Assembly (NCBI RefSeq): GCF_900111515.1 | Contig: NZ_FOHS01000001.1 | Location: 1 to 64,000, forward strand | Source of the DNA: Hymenobacter actinosclerus | GTDB lineage: Bacteria; Bacteroidota; Bacteroidia; Cytophagales; Hymenobacteraceae | DNA length: 64,000 nt | Reading direction: 5' to 3' | In this document: positions 8,433-16,694 of the stretch, one piece after another | How the letters are laid out: every line of letters starts with the position of its first letter | Position numbering within the stretch: the stretch's first letter is position 1 | Notes under the pieces: model-generated | Database searches by the model: none | What the model was told of the DNA's origin: nothing | Seen by the model: only the letters and a program-made list of their open reading frames with translations | Translations under genes and position numbers: made by a program

Positions 8433-9113
8433 CTAAAACAGGGTTGGCGGCGGGGTTTTGAGTTGGGCAATGACGGTCTGGCCGCCTTTTACCTTCTCGC
8501 CAATCTGCACTTTTACTTCGGTGTCGAGAGGTACGAAAATGTCGACCCGCGAGCCGAACTTGATAAAGCCGAACTCCTCGCCCTGGCTGACCTCGTCGCC
8601 CTCGTTCACGTACCATACAATGCGGCGGGCCATGGCGCCGGCAATCTGGCGGAACAGCACCAGCGGCCCGGCTTCTGACTCTACCACTACCGTGGTGCGC
8701 TCGTTCTTGGTGCTGCTTTTGGGGTGCCAGGCCACCAGGTAGTTGCCGGGGTGGTACTTGAAGTAGCGCACGATGCCCGAAATAGGGTTGCGGGTGATGT
8801 GCACGTTGATCGGCGACATGAAGATGCTGATCTGCATGCGCATATCGTCGAAGTATTCGGGCTCCATCACGTTCTCAATGACCACTACCTTGCCGTCGGC
8901 CGGAGCAATAATCAGGTCTTCGTGGGTGAAGAGGCGGCGGGCCGGGCTGCGGAAAAATTGCAGCAGAATCAGGAACATGATAACTGAGATGCCGGCGAAT
9001 ACCTTGTTGAAACCGCCGTTTTCGGCGTTGTAGCGGAACAACAGCAGGTTCACGACCAGCAGGGCCAGCAGCGTAAAAAACAGAATCCGTCGACCTTCCT
9101 TATGGATTTTCAT
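8433..9113 (-). CDS. psd: Phosphatidylserine decarboxylase, small PSD-A type
   Basis: Pyruvoyl-dependent inner-membrane enzyme that makes phosphatidylethanolamine from phosphatidylserine. The 226-residue length fits the short Psd form. Residues ~10-25 and 40-55 are hydrophobic membrane segments. DGKVV (73-77), SIFMSPINVHITRNP (96-110) and GxYLVAWHPKS are conserved Psd motifs. The self-cleavage site is Gly187-Ser188 in KFGSRVD; the Ser would become the pyruvoyl group. The ATG at 9113 starts MKIHKEGRR. cdsA, two steps earlier in phospholipid synthesis, lies 1.7 kb upstream on the same strand, with a dehydrogenase gene between. The 311-base gap upstream holds a promoter box and a repeat element. 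Confidence 0.93.
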   Translation of the reverse strand: MKIHKEGRRILFFTLLALLVVNLLLFRYNAENGGFNKVFAGISVIMFLILLQFFRSPARRLFTHEDLIIAPADGKVVVIENVMEPEYFDDMRMQISIFMSPINVHITRNPISGIVRYFKYHPGNYLVAWHPKSSTKNERTTVVVESEAGPLVLFRQIAGAMARRIVWYVNEGDEVSQGEEFGFIKFGSRVDIFVPLDTEVKVQIGEKVKGGQTVIAQLKTPPPTLF

Positions 9114-9257
9114 AAATCACTGATTTGCGCTGATTGGCCTGATTCAGGTGGCTCATAGCCAGCTCATGAACGGGCTGCTGGAGCTTTGCGCGGGTTACTG
9201 CTTACGTTGAGTTAGCTGATTTCGATGGTAGAATAGCGCTCAAGCAGCCAAGCTACA

Positions 9258-9265
9258 CAAAGATA
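9258..9265 (-). promoter_or_regulatory. Putative -7 box (TATCTTTG) for psd
   Basis: Minus-strand TATCTTTG fits TAnnTTTG and gives a 5' leader of roughly 140 bases before the psd ATG. No strong -33 TTG at standard spacing. Confidence 0.4.
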
Positions 9266-9313
9266 GCCCGAACCAGCGGCCCGGGCTATCGGAAAGCAAA
9301 TATAGGCGTGTAA

Positions 9314-9413
9314 GGTGAGATGGTGAGGTGGTGAGTTGATGTTCAGAGGGCCTGATTGCGCCACGTGCGCCGCCAGGCTCTCTGAACGTCAACTCCCCAT
9401 CTCACCACCTCAC
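9314..9413. repeat. Inverted repeat built of GTGAGNTG octamers, copy 1
   Basis: The left arm reads GGTGAGATGGTGAGGTGGTG and on through GATGTTCAGAG. The right arm returns CTCTGAACGTCAACTCCCCA then TCTCACCACCTCAC. The loop contains TGCGCCACGTGCGC. A second copy with related loop sequence (GGCGCCACTTGCGC) lies at 50944-51117. The right arm runs to within about 10 bases of the stop codon of the dehydrogenase gene at 9425. Confidence 0.85.
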
Positions 9414-9424
9414 TGGTTCACCGC

Positions 9425-10720
9425 TTAGTAGCCGCCGCGGAACTTGTAGGTCTGGGCTACCTTATCGATGGCCACGATGTAGGCGGCGATGCGCATGGGC
9501 ACGTCGTACTTGCGGCTCGTCTGGTACACCTTCTCGAAGGCATCGTTCATGATGCGGTCGGCGCGCTCGGTCACCATTTTCTCGCTCCACTTGAAGCCCT
9601 GCTTGTTCTGCACCCACTCGAAGTAGGACACGGTTACGCCGCCCGAGTTGGCCAGAATGTCGGGCACCACCATAATGCCCTTCTCGTTGATGATGGGGTC
9701 GGCCGAAGCGGCCGTGGGGCCGTTGGCGCCTTCCACAATCAGCTTAGCCTTGATGTTATGGGCGTTGTGCTCGGTGATAACGTCCTCGACGGCGGCCGGC
9801 ACGAGCACGTCCACGTCGGTCGTGAGCAGGTCGTCGGCGTTTTCGAGCATCGTGGCGCCCTGGAAACCGTCGAGGCGGCCGGCGTGGGCGTTCTTGTAGG
9901 CAATGGCTTCGTCGATGTCGATGCCGTTGTCGTTCCAGTAAGCGCCGCTCACGTCGGAAAGGCCCTTGATTTTCACGCCCTTCTCGCTCAGCAGCTTAGC
10001 CGCCCACGAGCCCACGTTGCCAAAGCCCTGTACCGCCGCCGACACCGTGTGCGGGTCGAGGTTGAGGGTTTTGAGGGCCGCCAGGGCCGCTACCATTACG
10101 CCGCGACCGGTGGCCTCGGTGCGGCCCAGCGAGCCGCCCATCACCAGCGGCTTGCCCGTTACCACGGCCGGCGAGGTGCCGCCCACCGTCTTCGAGAACT
10201 CGTCCATCAGCCAGGCCATCTCGCGCGGACCGGTGCCCATGTCGGGGGCCGGAATGTCGCGGTCGGGGCCGAAAACGTCCTTCATGGCCAGCGTATAGCC
10301 GCGGGTGAGGCGCTCAATTTCGCCGGCGCTCATGGTGGTGGGCTCGCAGATAATGCCGCCCTTGGCGCCGCCGTACGGGATGTCCACCACGGCGCACTTC
10401 CAGGTCATCCAGGCCGCCAGGGCCTTCACCTCGTCGAGGTGCACGTTTTTGTCGTAGCGGATGCCGCCTTTGCTGGGGCCCAGAATGGTGTTGTGAATCA
10501 CGCGGTAGCCCTCGAACACGCGCACCTTGCCGTTGTCCATCGTGACGGGGATGTGCACGATGACCTGCTTGTCGGCGGCCTTGAGCACTTCGTACGTTTC
10601 TTCGTCGAGGCCGAGAATTTCGGCCGCCACGTTGAAGCGCGACATCATCGATTCGAGCGGGTTTTCGGCATCAACGCGGGGAGCCGGCTCTTTGTACTTG
10701 TAGACCGTGGTAGCAGCCAT
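9425..10720 (-). CDS. Glu/Leu/Phe/Val dehydrogenase (glutamate dehydrogenase type)
   Basis: Cytosolic NAD(P)-dependent amino-acid dehydrogenase of 431 residues, a length and layout typical of hexameric glutamate dehydrogenase, which interconverts glutamate and 2-oxoglutarate plus ammonium. The N-terminal dimerisation domain shows VIVHIPVTMDNG and the substrate-site motif PYGGAKGGI with its catalytic/binding Lys. The Rossmann domain shows AAVQGFGNVGSWAAK. Near the C-terminus PDILANSGGVTVSYFEW is conserved. The ATG at 10720 (MAATTVYKY) is preferred to 10765. A TACCTTTG box lies 75 bases upstream. It is one of three paralogous dehydrogenases in the window, the others being at 34837 and 52399. 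Confidence 0.93.
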   Translation of the reverse strand: MAATTVYKYKEPAPRVDAENPLESMMSRFNVAAEILGLDEETYEVLKAADKQVIVHIPVTMDNGKVRVFEGYRVIHNTILGPSKGGIRYDKNVHLDEVKALAAWMTWKCAVVDIPYGGAKGGIICEPTTMSAGEIERLTRGYTLAMKDVFGPDRDIPAPDMGTGPREMAWLMDEFSKTVGGTSPAVVTGKPLVMGGSLGRTEATGRGVMVAALAALKTLNLDPHTVSAAVQGFGNVGSWAAKLLSEKGVKIKGLSDVSGAYWNDNGIDIDEAIAYKNAHAGRLDGFQGATMLENADDLLTTDVDVLVPAAVEDVITEHNAHNIKAKLIVEGANGPTAASADPIINEKGIMVVPDILANSGGVTVSYFEWVQNKQGFKWSEKMVTERADRIMNDAFEKVYQTSRKYDVPMRIAAYIVAIDKVAQTYKFRGGY

Positions 10721-10794
10721 ACGGGGTGGGGGTTGGGTGGGGGAAATGAGGGAGCGGCTCCGCAAAAAACGGCGCCGCGGGTGGAATTCAAGGG

Positions 10795-10802
10795 CAAAGG
10801 TA
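10795..10802 (-). promoter_or_regulatory. Putative -7 box (TACCTTTG) for the glutamate dehydrogenase gene
   Basis: Minus-strand TACCTTTG fits TAnnTTTG and is placed about 75 bases before the chosen ATG at 10720. Its position supports that start over the ATG at 10765. Confidence 0.45.
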
Positions 10803-10856
10803 GGCCTTTCCTTTGGAGTGCGGAAGGCAGCGGCAAAGCCGGATTTCGCCCGCCGC

Positions 10857-11765
10857 CTACGACCCGAAAACCAGTTTCAGCACGGCCAGCACGGGCAGGA
10901 TGAACAGGAAGGCATCGAACCGGTCGAGCAGGCCGCCGTGGCCGGGCATGATGCGGCCCGAATCCTTCACGCCCACGCTGCGCTTGAGCATGGATTCGGC
11001 CAAATCGCCCAGCGGGCCTAATACGGCCACCACGCCGGCTACCACCAGACGGTAGGGCAGCGAGAGTTCGGGCAGCAGCCAGCCCAGGGCCGCACCCACC
11101 AGCAGCGTGAATACGAAGCCTCCAATGGCGCCCTCCCAGGTTTTGCCGGGCGAGATTTTGGGCGCCAGCTTGTGCTTGCCCATTGTTTTACCGGCCGCGT
11201 AGGCCCCGATATCGGACGCCCAGACCAGAAACAGCAGCGCAAATACCCGGCGGTAATCGTAGCCGCCCGGCCCGCTGAAAGCCAGCAGCGTGAGCAGGCT
11301 CATGGGCAGGCTCACGTAGAGCAGCCCAAGCAGGGCCACACCCACGTTGGAAAACGGCGCGAAAGGCTGGTTGGCGCGGGGCCAGGAGTACATTTCGCGC
11401 AGAATCAGCAGCACCGGCAGCAGCACAATCAGGCCCACGGCCGCGTTGCGCAGGTAGCCCAGGTCGGCCTCGGCCAGCGGCACGGCCTGGTTGGTCAGCG
11501 TCCGGAACTCGGTGAGGGCGGCCACGCTGGCAAACAGCAGCAGGCTGATGGCCACGCCCAGCATGGCCGCCGGCTTGTAGCCGGCCTGGCGCATCATGCG
11601 GTAAAACTCGACCAGCATGCGCGCCTGCACCACGGCGAAAAGCAGGGCAAAGGTCCAGGCGCTGAACCACACGCTGCCCAGCAGCAGCACGGCCCCCAGC
11701 ACCCCGAAAATTATGCGCTGGCTCAGGTTGGACATCGGGGCTTTGGCGGCGGCGGGCTCAGACAA
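10857..11765 (-). CDS. cdsA: Phosphatidate cytidylyltransferase
   Basis: Integral membrane enzyme that converts phosphatidic acid and CTP to CDP-diacylglycerol, the precursor of phosphatidylserine and phosphatidylglycerol. The 302-residue protein has about eight hydrophobic segments. The family signature is intact near the C-terminus: LGDLAESMLKRSVGVKDSG then PGHGGLLDRFDAFL, at about residues 250-290. Upstream KISPGKTWEGAIGG is also conserved. Either the ATG at 11765 or the one ten codons later (MSNLSQRI) may be the start. It is followed on the same strand by the dehydrogenase gene and then psd, which catalyses a later step in the same pathway. Confidence 0.95.
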   Translation of the reverse strand: MSEPAAAKAPMSNLSQRIIFGVLGAVLLLGSVWFSAWTFALLFAVVQARMLVEFYRMMRQAGYKPAAMLGVAISLLLFASVAALTEFRTLTNQAVPLAEADLGYLRNAAVGLIVLLPVLLILREMYSWPRANQPFAPFSNVGVALLGLLYVSLPMSLLTLLAFSGPGGYDYRRVFALLFLVWASDIGAYAAGKTMGKHKLAPKISPGKTWEGAIGGFVFTLLVGAALGWLLPELSLPYRLVVAGVVAVLGPLGDLAESMLKRSVGVKDSGRIMPGHGGLLDRFDAFLFILPVLAVLKLVFGS

Positions 11766-11955
11766 CGTTTTGTAGGCTATTAGCGGACAGCCGTTAGCTG
11801 TTCGCTTTGGTGAAATGGAAAGGCGAATGCCAGTATGCGGGGCAACGGCCGGCGGCTCAATCTCCGCACAAAATCCGAAACCTGGCAGGCATTACCGGCG
11901 AAAACAGGATTTCAGCCCGAAAGCTAACCGCTAGCAGTGCTCGGCTAACAGCTTA
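11766..11955. repeat. Inverted repeat related to the CAGCTAA heptamer family
   Basis: The gap between the CPBP gene and cdsA contains GGCTATTAGCGGACAGCCGT and TAGCTGTTCGC on one side and GCTAACCGCTAGCAGTGCTC then GGCTAACAGCTTAAG on the other. These are imperfectly complementary and share the GCTAACAGC word seen at 37473, 59455 and 62338. The outer end reaches the stop codon of the CPBP gene. Confidence 0.55.
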
Positions 11956-13002
11956 AGAACGGGTTGTATCTACGCCGTCGTGGCTGAGGGTGCGGGCGGG
12001 CGGCAGGGGCGTATCGGTATCCTGCACCACGGTTACGCCGCGGCGGCCCAGCGTGTGCATGCGCGTGGGCGGGCCGTCGGCGAAGGGGCGCTGCATGCGC
12101 TGGTAGAGGTACCAGAGCAGCAGCGCGCTCAGCAGCAGCGAGGCCAGCACCCAGGGCCAGGGCAGGGCCTCGGTCGAGTCGGGGTCGAAATCGGTGGCCG
12201 ACCACTCGCGCTGCTGGGCATAGAGCAGCACCAGCTGGAAAGCGTTCTGGGCAAAATGGGCCGCCATCGGTACCAGAATATTACCGCTCCACTCGTATAA
12301 GTAGCCCAGCAGCAGCCCCAGCACAAAGCGCGGGAAAAAGCCCAGAAACTGGAAGTGAATGGCGCTGAAAATGGCCGCCGCCAGCCACACGCCCACGTGC
12401 CGCGAGCTCGCCCACTGCACGAGGTTGCGCTGAATCACGCCCCTGAAAAACAGCTCCTCGGCTACGGCCGGCACCACGGCAATCACCAGCAGCGCCACCA
12501 CAAACCGGGCCGGCGACGAGAAGCGGGTGAGGTACTTGATGGTGTTCTGGGCCGTGGCTTCGGCCTGGCGGGCCAGCTCTTCCCAGTGGGCCAGCGCCGC
12601 GGGCAGGTGCAGCTTGGCGTTCCACGAAATCAGCACCGACATGGCCGGCAGGCTGGCTACGATGAGCACGGCGGCCAGCAGCAGCCAGCCCAGCGGCACG
12701 CGGTGGCGGGGCGCGAAGTAGTCGGGCAGCTCGTAACCCGTGAGCTTGGCCAGCGCCACGGCCGCCCCGCCGAAGCCGCCGAGCAGCAGCAGGCCCTGGC
12801 TGAGCATCGAAATCTGCCAGCCGTTGGCGTAGTTGCTGGGCTGCTGCTGCACGTTGCCCAGCGCCGCCAGCCCCACGCCGTAAAACAGGTTGCTGATAAT
12901 GGCAATCAGCAGCATGCTCAGGCAGGCCGTGGCAATGAGCAGCACCAGCAGCAGCGCCAGGTTGGCCAGCGGGTGCAGCCGGCTCGAAACGAAACCTTTC
13001 AT
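11953..13002 (-). CDS. CPBP-family intramembrane metalloprotease (CAAX-like)
   Basis: Polytopic membrane protein of 349 residues in the CPBP/ABI family (Rce1-like glutamic intramembrane proteases). The diagnostic motifs are EELFFRG at about residue 181, followed by the HF motif region (AIHFQFLGF, about 215) and a third region with AHFAQNAFQL near 255. The N-terminal half carries four or so additional hydrophobic segments and the C-terminal ~60 residues are a hydrophilic cytoplasmic tail. The substrate is unknown; bacterial members process peptides or act in maturation of secreted factors. The ATG at 13002 (MKGFVSS) is used because the upstream ATG at 13065 adds an unrelated 21 residues overlapping the dusB promoter region. 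Confidence 0.88.
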   Translation of the reverse strand: MKGFVSSRLHPLANLALLLVLLIATACLSMLLIAIISNLFYGVGLAALGNVQQQPSNYANGWQISMLSQGLLLLGGFGGAAVALAKLTGYELPDYFAPRHRVPLGWLLLAAVLIVASLPAMSVLISWNAKLHLPAALAHWEELARQAEATAQNTIKYLTRFSSPARFVVALLVIAVVPAVAEELFFRGVIQRNLVQWASSRHVGVWLAAAIFSAIHFQFLGFFPRFVLGLLLGYLYEWSGNILVPMAAHFAQNAFQLVLLYAQQREWSATDFDPDSTEALPWPWVLASLLLSALLLWYLYQRMQRPFADGPPTRMHTLGRRGVTVVQDTDTPLPPARTLSHDGVDTTRS

Positions 13003-13052
13003 GTCGGGGACGGGGTTGGTTGAAAAGCTCGGGCTCCAGCCCTTAATAATCG

Positions 13053-13060
13053 TAAATTTG
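13053..13060 (+). promoter_or_regulatory. Putative -7 box (TAAATTTG) for dusB
   Basis: TAAATTTG matches TAnnTTTG on the plus strand, about 100 bases before the dusB ATG. The segment between contains CTAACAGCC-type repeat remnants. Confidence 0.4.
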
Positions 13061-13160
13061 CGCAAAATACCAGCGCCGGCGCCAAACCGGCCCGGCGGCT
13101 GGTTTTCTTTCCGAAAAAAAGCTAACAGCCAACCGCTACTAGCTATCAGCTCAATAAGAA

Positions 13161-14150
13161 GTGGTCCACATTCGCAACATTGCCCTGCCCGATTTCCCGC
13201 TCTTGCTCGCGCCCATGGAGGACGTGTCGGACCCGCCGTTCCGGGCCGTTTGCAAGCAGGGCGGGGCCGATCTGATGTACACCGAGTTCATCTCGTCGGA
13301 GGGCCTGATCCGGGCCGCCGCCAAAAGCCGCCAGAAGCTCGACGTGTTCGACTACGAGCGGCCCATCGGCATCCAGCTCTTCGGCTCCGACGTGGCCACG
13401 ATGGGCGAGTGCGCCCGCCTGAGCACCGAGGCCGGCCCCGACCTGATTGACATCAACTACGGCTGCCCCGTGAAGCAGGTGGCCTGCCGCGGCGCCGGCG
13501 CCGCCCTGCTGCGCGACATCCCCAAAATGGTGGAAATGACGGCCGCCGTGGTGCGGGCCACCCACCTGCCGGTAACCGTGAAAACCCGCCTGGGCTGGGA
13601 CGAGAGCACCAAAAACGTGGAGGAAGTGGCCGAGCGCCTCCAGGACGTGGGCATCGAGGCCCTCACGGTGCACGGCCGCACCCGCGTGCAGATGTACAAG
13701 GGCGAGGCCGACTGGCGGCTGATTGCGGCCATCAAGAACAACCCGCGCATCAAAATCCCCATCTTCGGCAACGGCGACATCGACTCGGCCCAGAAAGCCG
13801 TGGAGTACAAAAACCGCTACGGCGTCGATGGCATCATGATTGGCCGCGCCGCCATCGGCTACCCCTGGATTTTTCGGGAGGTGAAGCACTACGTGGCCAC
13901 CGGCGAGCTGCTGGCCCCGCCCACCGTGGAGGAGCGGGTGCAGGCCTGCCGCATGCACTTCGAGAAAAGCCTGGAGTGGAAAGGCCCCCGGGCCGGCGTG
14001 TTCGAGATGCGCCGCCACTACGCCCAGTACTTCCGCGGCCTCGAAGGGGCCCGCCAGTGGCGCAGCCGCCTCGTCGATACCAACGACCCGCTGGAAATCC
14101 ACCACATCCTCGACGAAATCAGCGCCGCCGAGCCGGTGCTGGTGGGGTAG
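13161..14150 (+). CDS. dusB: tRNA-dihydrouridine synthase (DusB type)
   Basis: FMN-dependent cytosolic enzyme reducing uridine to 5,6-dihydrouridine in tRNA D loops. It has a TIM-barrel N-terminal part beginning LLLAPMEDVSDPPFRAV, the catalytic-cysteine region INYGCPVKQVACRGAGAALL (second Cys at about residue 108), and VKTRLGWDES around 140. FMN-phosphate contacts lie in FGNGDIDS and GIMIGRAAIGYPWIF. The C-terminal ~80 residues form the helical tRNA-binding domain (MRRHYAQYFRGL). The 329-residue length is standard. It is read divergently from the CPBP gene and followed by a palindrome. Confidence 0.95.
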   Translation: MVHIRNIALPDFPLLLAPMEDVSDPPFRAVCKQGGADLMYTEFISSEGLIRAAAKSRQKLDVFDYERPIGIQLFGSDVATMGECARLSTEAGPDLIDINYGCPVKQVACRGAGAALLRDIPKMVEMTAAVVRATHLPVTVKTRLGWDESTKNVEEVAERLQDVGIEALTVHGRTRVQMYKGEADWRLIAAIKNNPRIKIPIFGNGDIDSAQKAVEYKNRYGVDGIMIGRAAIGYPWIFREVKHYVATGELLAPPTVEERVQACRMHFEKSLEWKGPRAGVFEMRRHYAQYFRGLEGARQWRSRLVDTNDPLEIHHILDEISAAEPVLVG

Positions 14151-14167
14151 CGTGTTGCGTTGTAAAA

Positions 14168-14272
14168 GAACGTCATGCTGAGCTTGCCGAAGCATCTCGC
14201 GTGCTGATGTTGCAGTGGTAATTCAACATCAGCGCGCGAGATGCTTCGGCAAGCTCAGCATGACGTTCTTTT
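14168..14272. repeat. Palindromic element (AACGTCATGCTGAGC...)
   Basis: Two arms of about 37 bases, AACGTCATGCTGAGCTTGCC and its complement ending GCTCAGCATGACGTT, enclose about 25 bases. They lie just after dusB and probably act as a terminator-like structure. The arms resemble those at 37560, 44648 and 61415 in their GAAGCATCTCGC-type inner end. Confidence 0.85.
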
Positions 14273-14309
14273 AATCTTATTTATTCCCACATCTGCCTTT
14301 TTCACCTCA

Positions 14310-15266
14310 ATGCCTACCACGCCTGCCGCTGCCGCCCCTACTGCCCCGCCCGTTGCCGCCGTGGCCCCGCCGGCCCCCACGGCCACGGCCTGGGTGCTGC
14401 TGCTGGTGCTGGCCGGCATCTGGGGCACGTCGTTTATTCTGATGAAGAAGGGACTGGTGGTGTTTTCGGCTTTGGAACTGGGCGCCACGCGGGTGAGCGT
14501 GGCGGCGCTGCTACTGCTGCCGTTTGCCCTGCGCCACCTGGGGCGGGTGAGCCGGGAGAAAATCAAGTGGCTGCTGCTGAGCGGGGTGGTGGGCACGCTG
14601 CTGCCAGCGTTTCTGTTTGCCTACGCCGAAACCCGGCTGGCCTCGGGCCTGGCGGGCGTGCTCAACGCCCTCACGGCCGTGTTTACGCTGGTGGTGGGGG
14701 CCGCCTTTTTCGGGCAGAAGCTCACTGGCCTGCGGGTGCTGGGCATTGCGCTGGGCCTAGCGGGCACGCTGGTACTGATGCTGCTGGGTGGCAGCGCGGC
14801 GGCTGGTACGGCTCCGGCCGGGGGCAGCGGCAACGCCTGGTACGGCTTGTTCATCGTGGCCGCTACGCTGGGCTACGGTGTGAGCGTGAACGTGATTAAG
14901 CGCCACCTGAGCGACATTCCGGCCCTGGCCGTTACGGGGCTGCTGCTGCTGTTCATCGGCGGGCCGGCGCTGGCGTTTCTGCTGGTGGGCACCGATTTTC
15001 TGGGCAAGCTGGCCACCGTGCCCGGCGCCTGGACGGCCTTCGGCTACATTGCCCTGCTGGCCACTATGAGCACGGCCGTGGCCATGGTGCTGTTCAACCG
15101 CCTCATCCAAACCTCCACCGCCCTGTTTGCCGCCTCCAACACCTACCTGATTCCGGTAGTAGCCCTGGCCTGGGGCGTGCTCGATGGCGAAGAATTCAAC
15201 ATCTGGCACCTGCTGGGGATGGTCATTATTCTGGTAAGCGTCGCTATTATCCACCGGGCCAAGTAG
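14310..15266 (+). CDS. EamA/DMT-superfamily transporter
   Basis: Inner-membrane drug/metabolite transporter of 318 residues, with ten predicted membrane segments in two EamA repeats. The first starts at VLLLVLAGIWGTSFILMKKG and the second after a glycine-rich linker at about residue 180 (GNAWYGLFIVAATLGYGVSV). The N-terminal 28 residues are Ala/Pro-rich and cytoplasmic. The final membrane helix ends HRAK, leaving a short charged tail. Members export amino acids, nucleobases or other small metabolites; the substrate here is unknown. The ATG at 14310 is preferred because the ORF upstream reads through the palindromic element. Convergent with the small lipoprotein gene, with only 9 bases between. 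Confidence 0.88.
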   Translation: MPTTPAAAAPTAPPVAAVAPPAPTATAWVLLLVLAGIWGTSFILMKKGLVVFSALELGATRVSVAALLLLPFALRHLGRVSREKIKWLLLSGVVGTLLPAFLFAYAETRLASGLAGVLNALTAVFTLVVGAAFFGQKLTGLRVLGIALGLAGTLVLMLLGGSAAAGTAPAGGSGNAWYGLFIVAATLGYGVSVNVIKRHLSDIPALAVTGLLLLFIGGPALAFLLVGTDFLGKLATVPGAWTAFGYIALLATMSTAVAMVLFNRLIQTSTALFAASNTYLIPVVALAWGVLDGEEFNIWHLLGMVIILVSVAIIHRAK

Positions 15267-15275
15267 GCCGGATGC

Positions 15276-15860
15276 TCAGTCTTCAGCTGGCTGTTGAATT
15301 TCCACGGAGTTGAAAAACCGCAGCCGTTCTGCTTCTTTAAAGTCACCAGATTGGCGTAGTGGCAGGAAATGCAACTGATACACAGCTTTTCCCACGGTTA
15401 GCATATGTGTATACTTTATAATCGGAATACCCTCGGGGTTTTCCTCTCGGTACTTCACCGTAATACGGTCAAAACCATTCTGCTGAACTACTGACTGTTC
15501 CAGAAGGATACTGCTTGCCTGATTCATCATCAGCGGAATAGCTCGGCTGAGATAATACGATTTACGGACTTCCGGATCCGGAGAAAAAGGTGGCTCTCTC
15601 AGCATCGGAATCCTGATAACTACATATACCGCGCTGGTATCCTCCAGCCTGTACACTTGCGTGTCTTCCACCAGATCATCCTGTTTCCGCTGCGGATGAA
15701 GGGTCGCCATGATATCCGGTGCACTTATTTCCTGAGGTTGAGCAGGTAGCTGCACGAGCAATTGATCGTCTACTTTCAGAGTAGTCCACGGAGTTTCAGG
15801 CACACGGGGGCGGCAGCCATTGCATAACAGAAGAACAATCAGCCAGTAGGTATATCTCAT
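15276..15860 (-). CDS. Hypothetical lipoprotein, 194 aa
   Basis: Small predicted lipoprotein; the family is not recognised. The N-terminus MRYTYWLIVLLLCNGC is a lipoprotein signal with Cys16 as the likely lipidated residue. The mature part is a mixed alpha/beta domain with several Gln/Pro stretches; QEISAPDIMATLHP and IKYTHMLTVGKAVYQLHFLP are distinctive. It may resemble domains that follow the pattern of DUF1795/PsbP-like lipoproteins, but I cannot confirm that. Its base composition is clearly more AT-rich than its neighbours, and codon use is less biased, suggesting recent acquisition or weak expression. It precedes the RAYT-like gene. Confidence 0.75.
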   Translation of the reverse strand: MRYTYWLIVLLLCNGCRPRVPETPWTTLKVDDQLLVQLPAQPQEISAPDIMATLHPQRKQDDLVEDTQVYRLEDTSAVYVVIRIPMLREPPFSPDPEVRKSYYLSRAIPLMMNQASSILLEQSVVQQNGFDRITVKYREENPEGIPIIKYTHMLTVGKAVYQLHFLPLRQSGDFKEAERLRFFNSVEIQQPAED

Positions 15861-15905
15861 GTAGGCTACTTACAGTGGCTCCAATAATACATATTGTTCA
15901 CACAT

Positions 15906-16493
15906 TCACTCATTCACATACGGCCACGCGTGGAACCGCTCCGGCAAACCCAGGCGGGCGGGGTGGGCGGTCAGGTAGGCCAGCACGCGCCGTAGCTCGG
16001 CTTCATCCTGAATCGGCAGCTCGTGGGAGCCGCCGGGGTGCCAGAAGTCGGCCTCGGGCGGGAGCTGGCCGCGTAGCAGCCGGCGGGCCTGGGCGGCGGT
16101 GCGCTGGTGCAGCAGTTCGATGGTTTTGTAGAGCGACAGGCCCGCTTCGGCCGGTAGCACCAGCACGGCGTGCAGGTGGTTGGGCAGCAGCACGAAGCCT
16201 GGCACCCGCAGCCCCTGCTCCTCCAGCATCAGCAGCTCGCCGGCCACCAACTCGGCCAGCTTCTCGCGGCCCAGGTAGTCGGGCCCCACGGTATGGGCGT
16301 CGAGCAAGGCATCGAAGGCGGCGAAGAACTGCTTTTCGGCCCGGCGACCGGCCGCGGCGGGGTCGGGGGCGGTGCGGGCCTCGGTTTGAGCGGCCACGCG
16401 CCGGGCCTGCAACTCGCGGCCGGCGCGGGCGGGCACCGAGCCGGCCAGGCGCATGGTTAGCAGGACGGTTTCGGCGGTGTCGAAGTCGGGCAT
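15906..16493 (-). CDS. REP-associated tyrosine transposase-like protein (Y1/HUH family)
   Basis: A 195-residue protein of the transposase-17/TnpA_REP (RAYT) group, single-strand HUH nucleases related to IS200/IS605 transposases. RAYTs are single-copy, non-mobile relatives linked to the spread of REP palindromes. Visible motifs are the HUH segment LLPNHLHAVLVLP at about residues 103-115 and a helix with a candidate catalytic Tyr (RVLAYLTAHPARLGL, about 170-184). The latter is reminiscent of the Y-x-H-x-N-P-V-K-A motif in RAYTs, and the ending is W-PYV. N-terminal residues 1-60 are atypical and Arg/Ala-rich. A 150-base palindrome lies immediately upstream (16507-16657), as expected for a RAYT locus. 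Confidence 0.8.
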   Translation of the reverse strand: MPDFDTAETVLLTMRLAGSVPARAGRELQARRVAAQTEARTAPDPAAAGRRAEKQFFAAFDALLDAHTVGPDYLGREKLAELVAGELLMLEEQGLRVPGFVLLPNHLHAVLVLPAEAGLSLYKTIELLHQRTAAQARRLLRGQLPPEADFWHPGGSHELPIQDEAELRRVLAYLTAHPARLGLPERFHAWPYVNE

Positions 16494-16506
16494 GAGCGAG
16501 TTGAGG

Positions 16507-16657
16507 CTAAAAACTAGCTCCCCTCCTTGGAAAGGAGGGGTTGGGGGTGGTTGATGCCGCTGAAACGGTTGCTAAAAAATAGCAACTAATTATCGTTCAG
16601 ACGTAAATCAACCACCCCCAACCCCTCCTTTCCAAGGAGGGGAGCTAGCTTTTTAGC
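16507..16657. repeat. Large palindrome beside the RAYT-like gene
   Basis: The left arm includes CTAGCTCCCCTCCTTGGAAA and continues through GGAGGGGTTGGGGGTGG; the right arm returns its complement, ending GGAGGGGAGCTAGC. Arms are about 40 bases with near-perfect pairing. A further small hairpin sits in the loop (GTTGCT/AGCAAC). Each arm itself contains the mini-palindrome CTCCTTGGAAAGGAG. It begins 14 bases before the RAYT start codon. Confidence 0.9.
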
Positions 16658-16694
16658 TCTTAGCAGCGCTGTCAGCGGCCGAGCCGTTCAGCCG

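Noticed and set aside
15906..16657. Complete IS200/IS605 insertion sequence
   Set aside because: The protein has RAYT-like features, only one palindrome is present on one side, and no second end or TnpB gene is visible.
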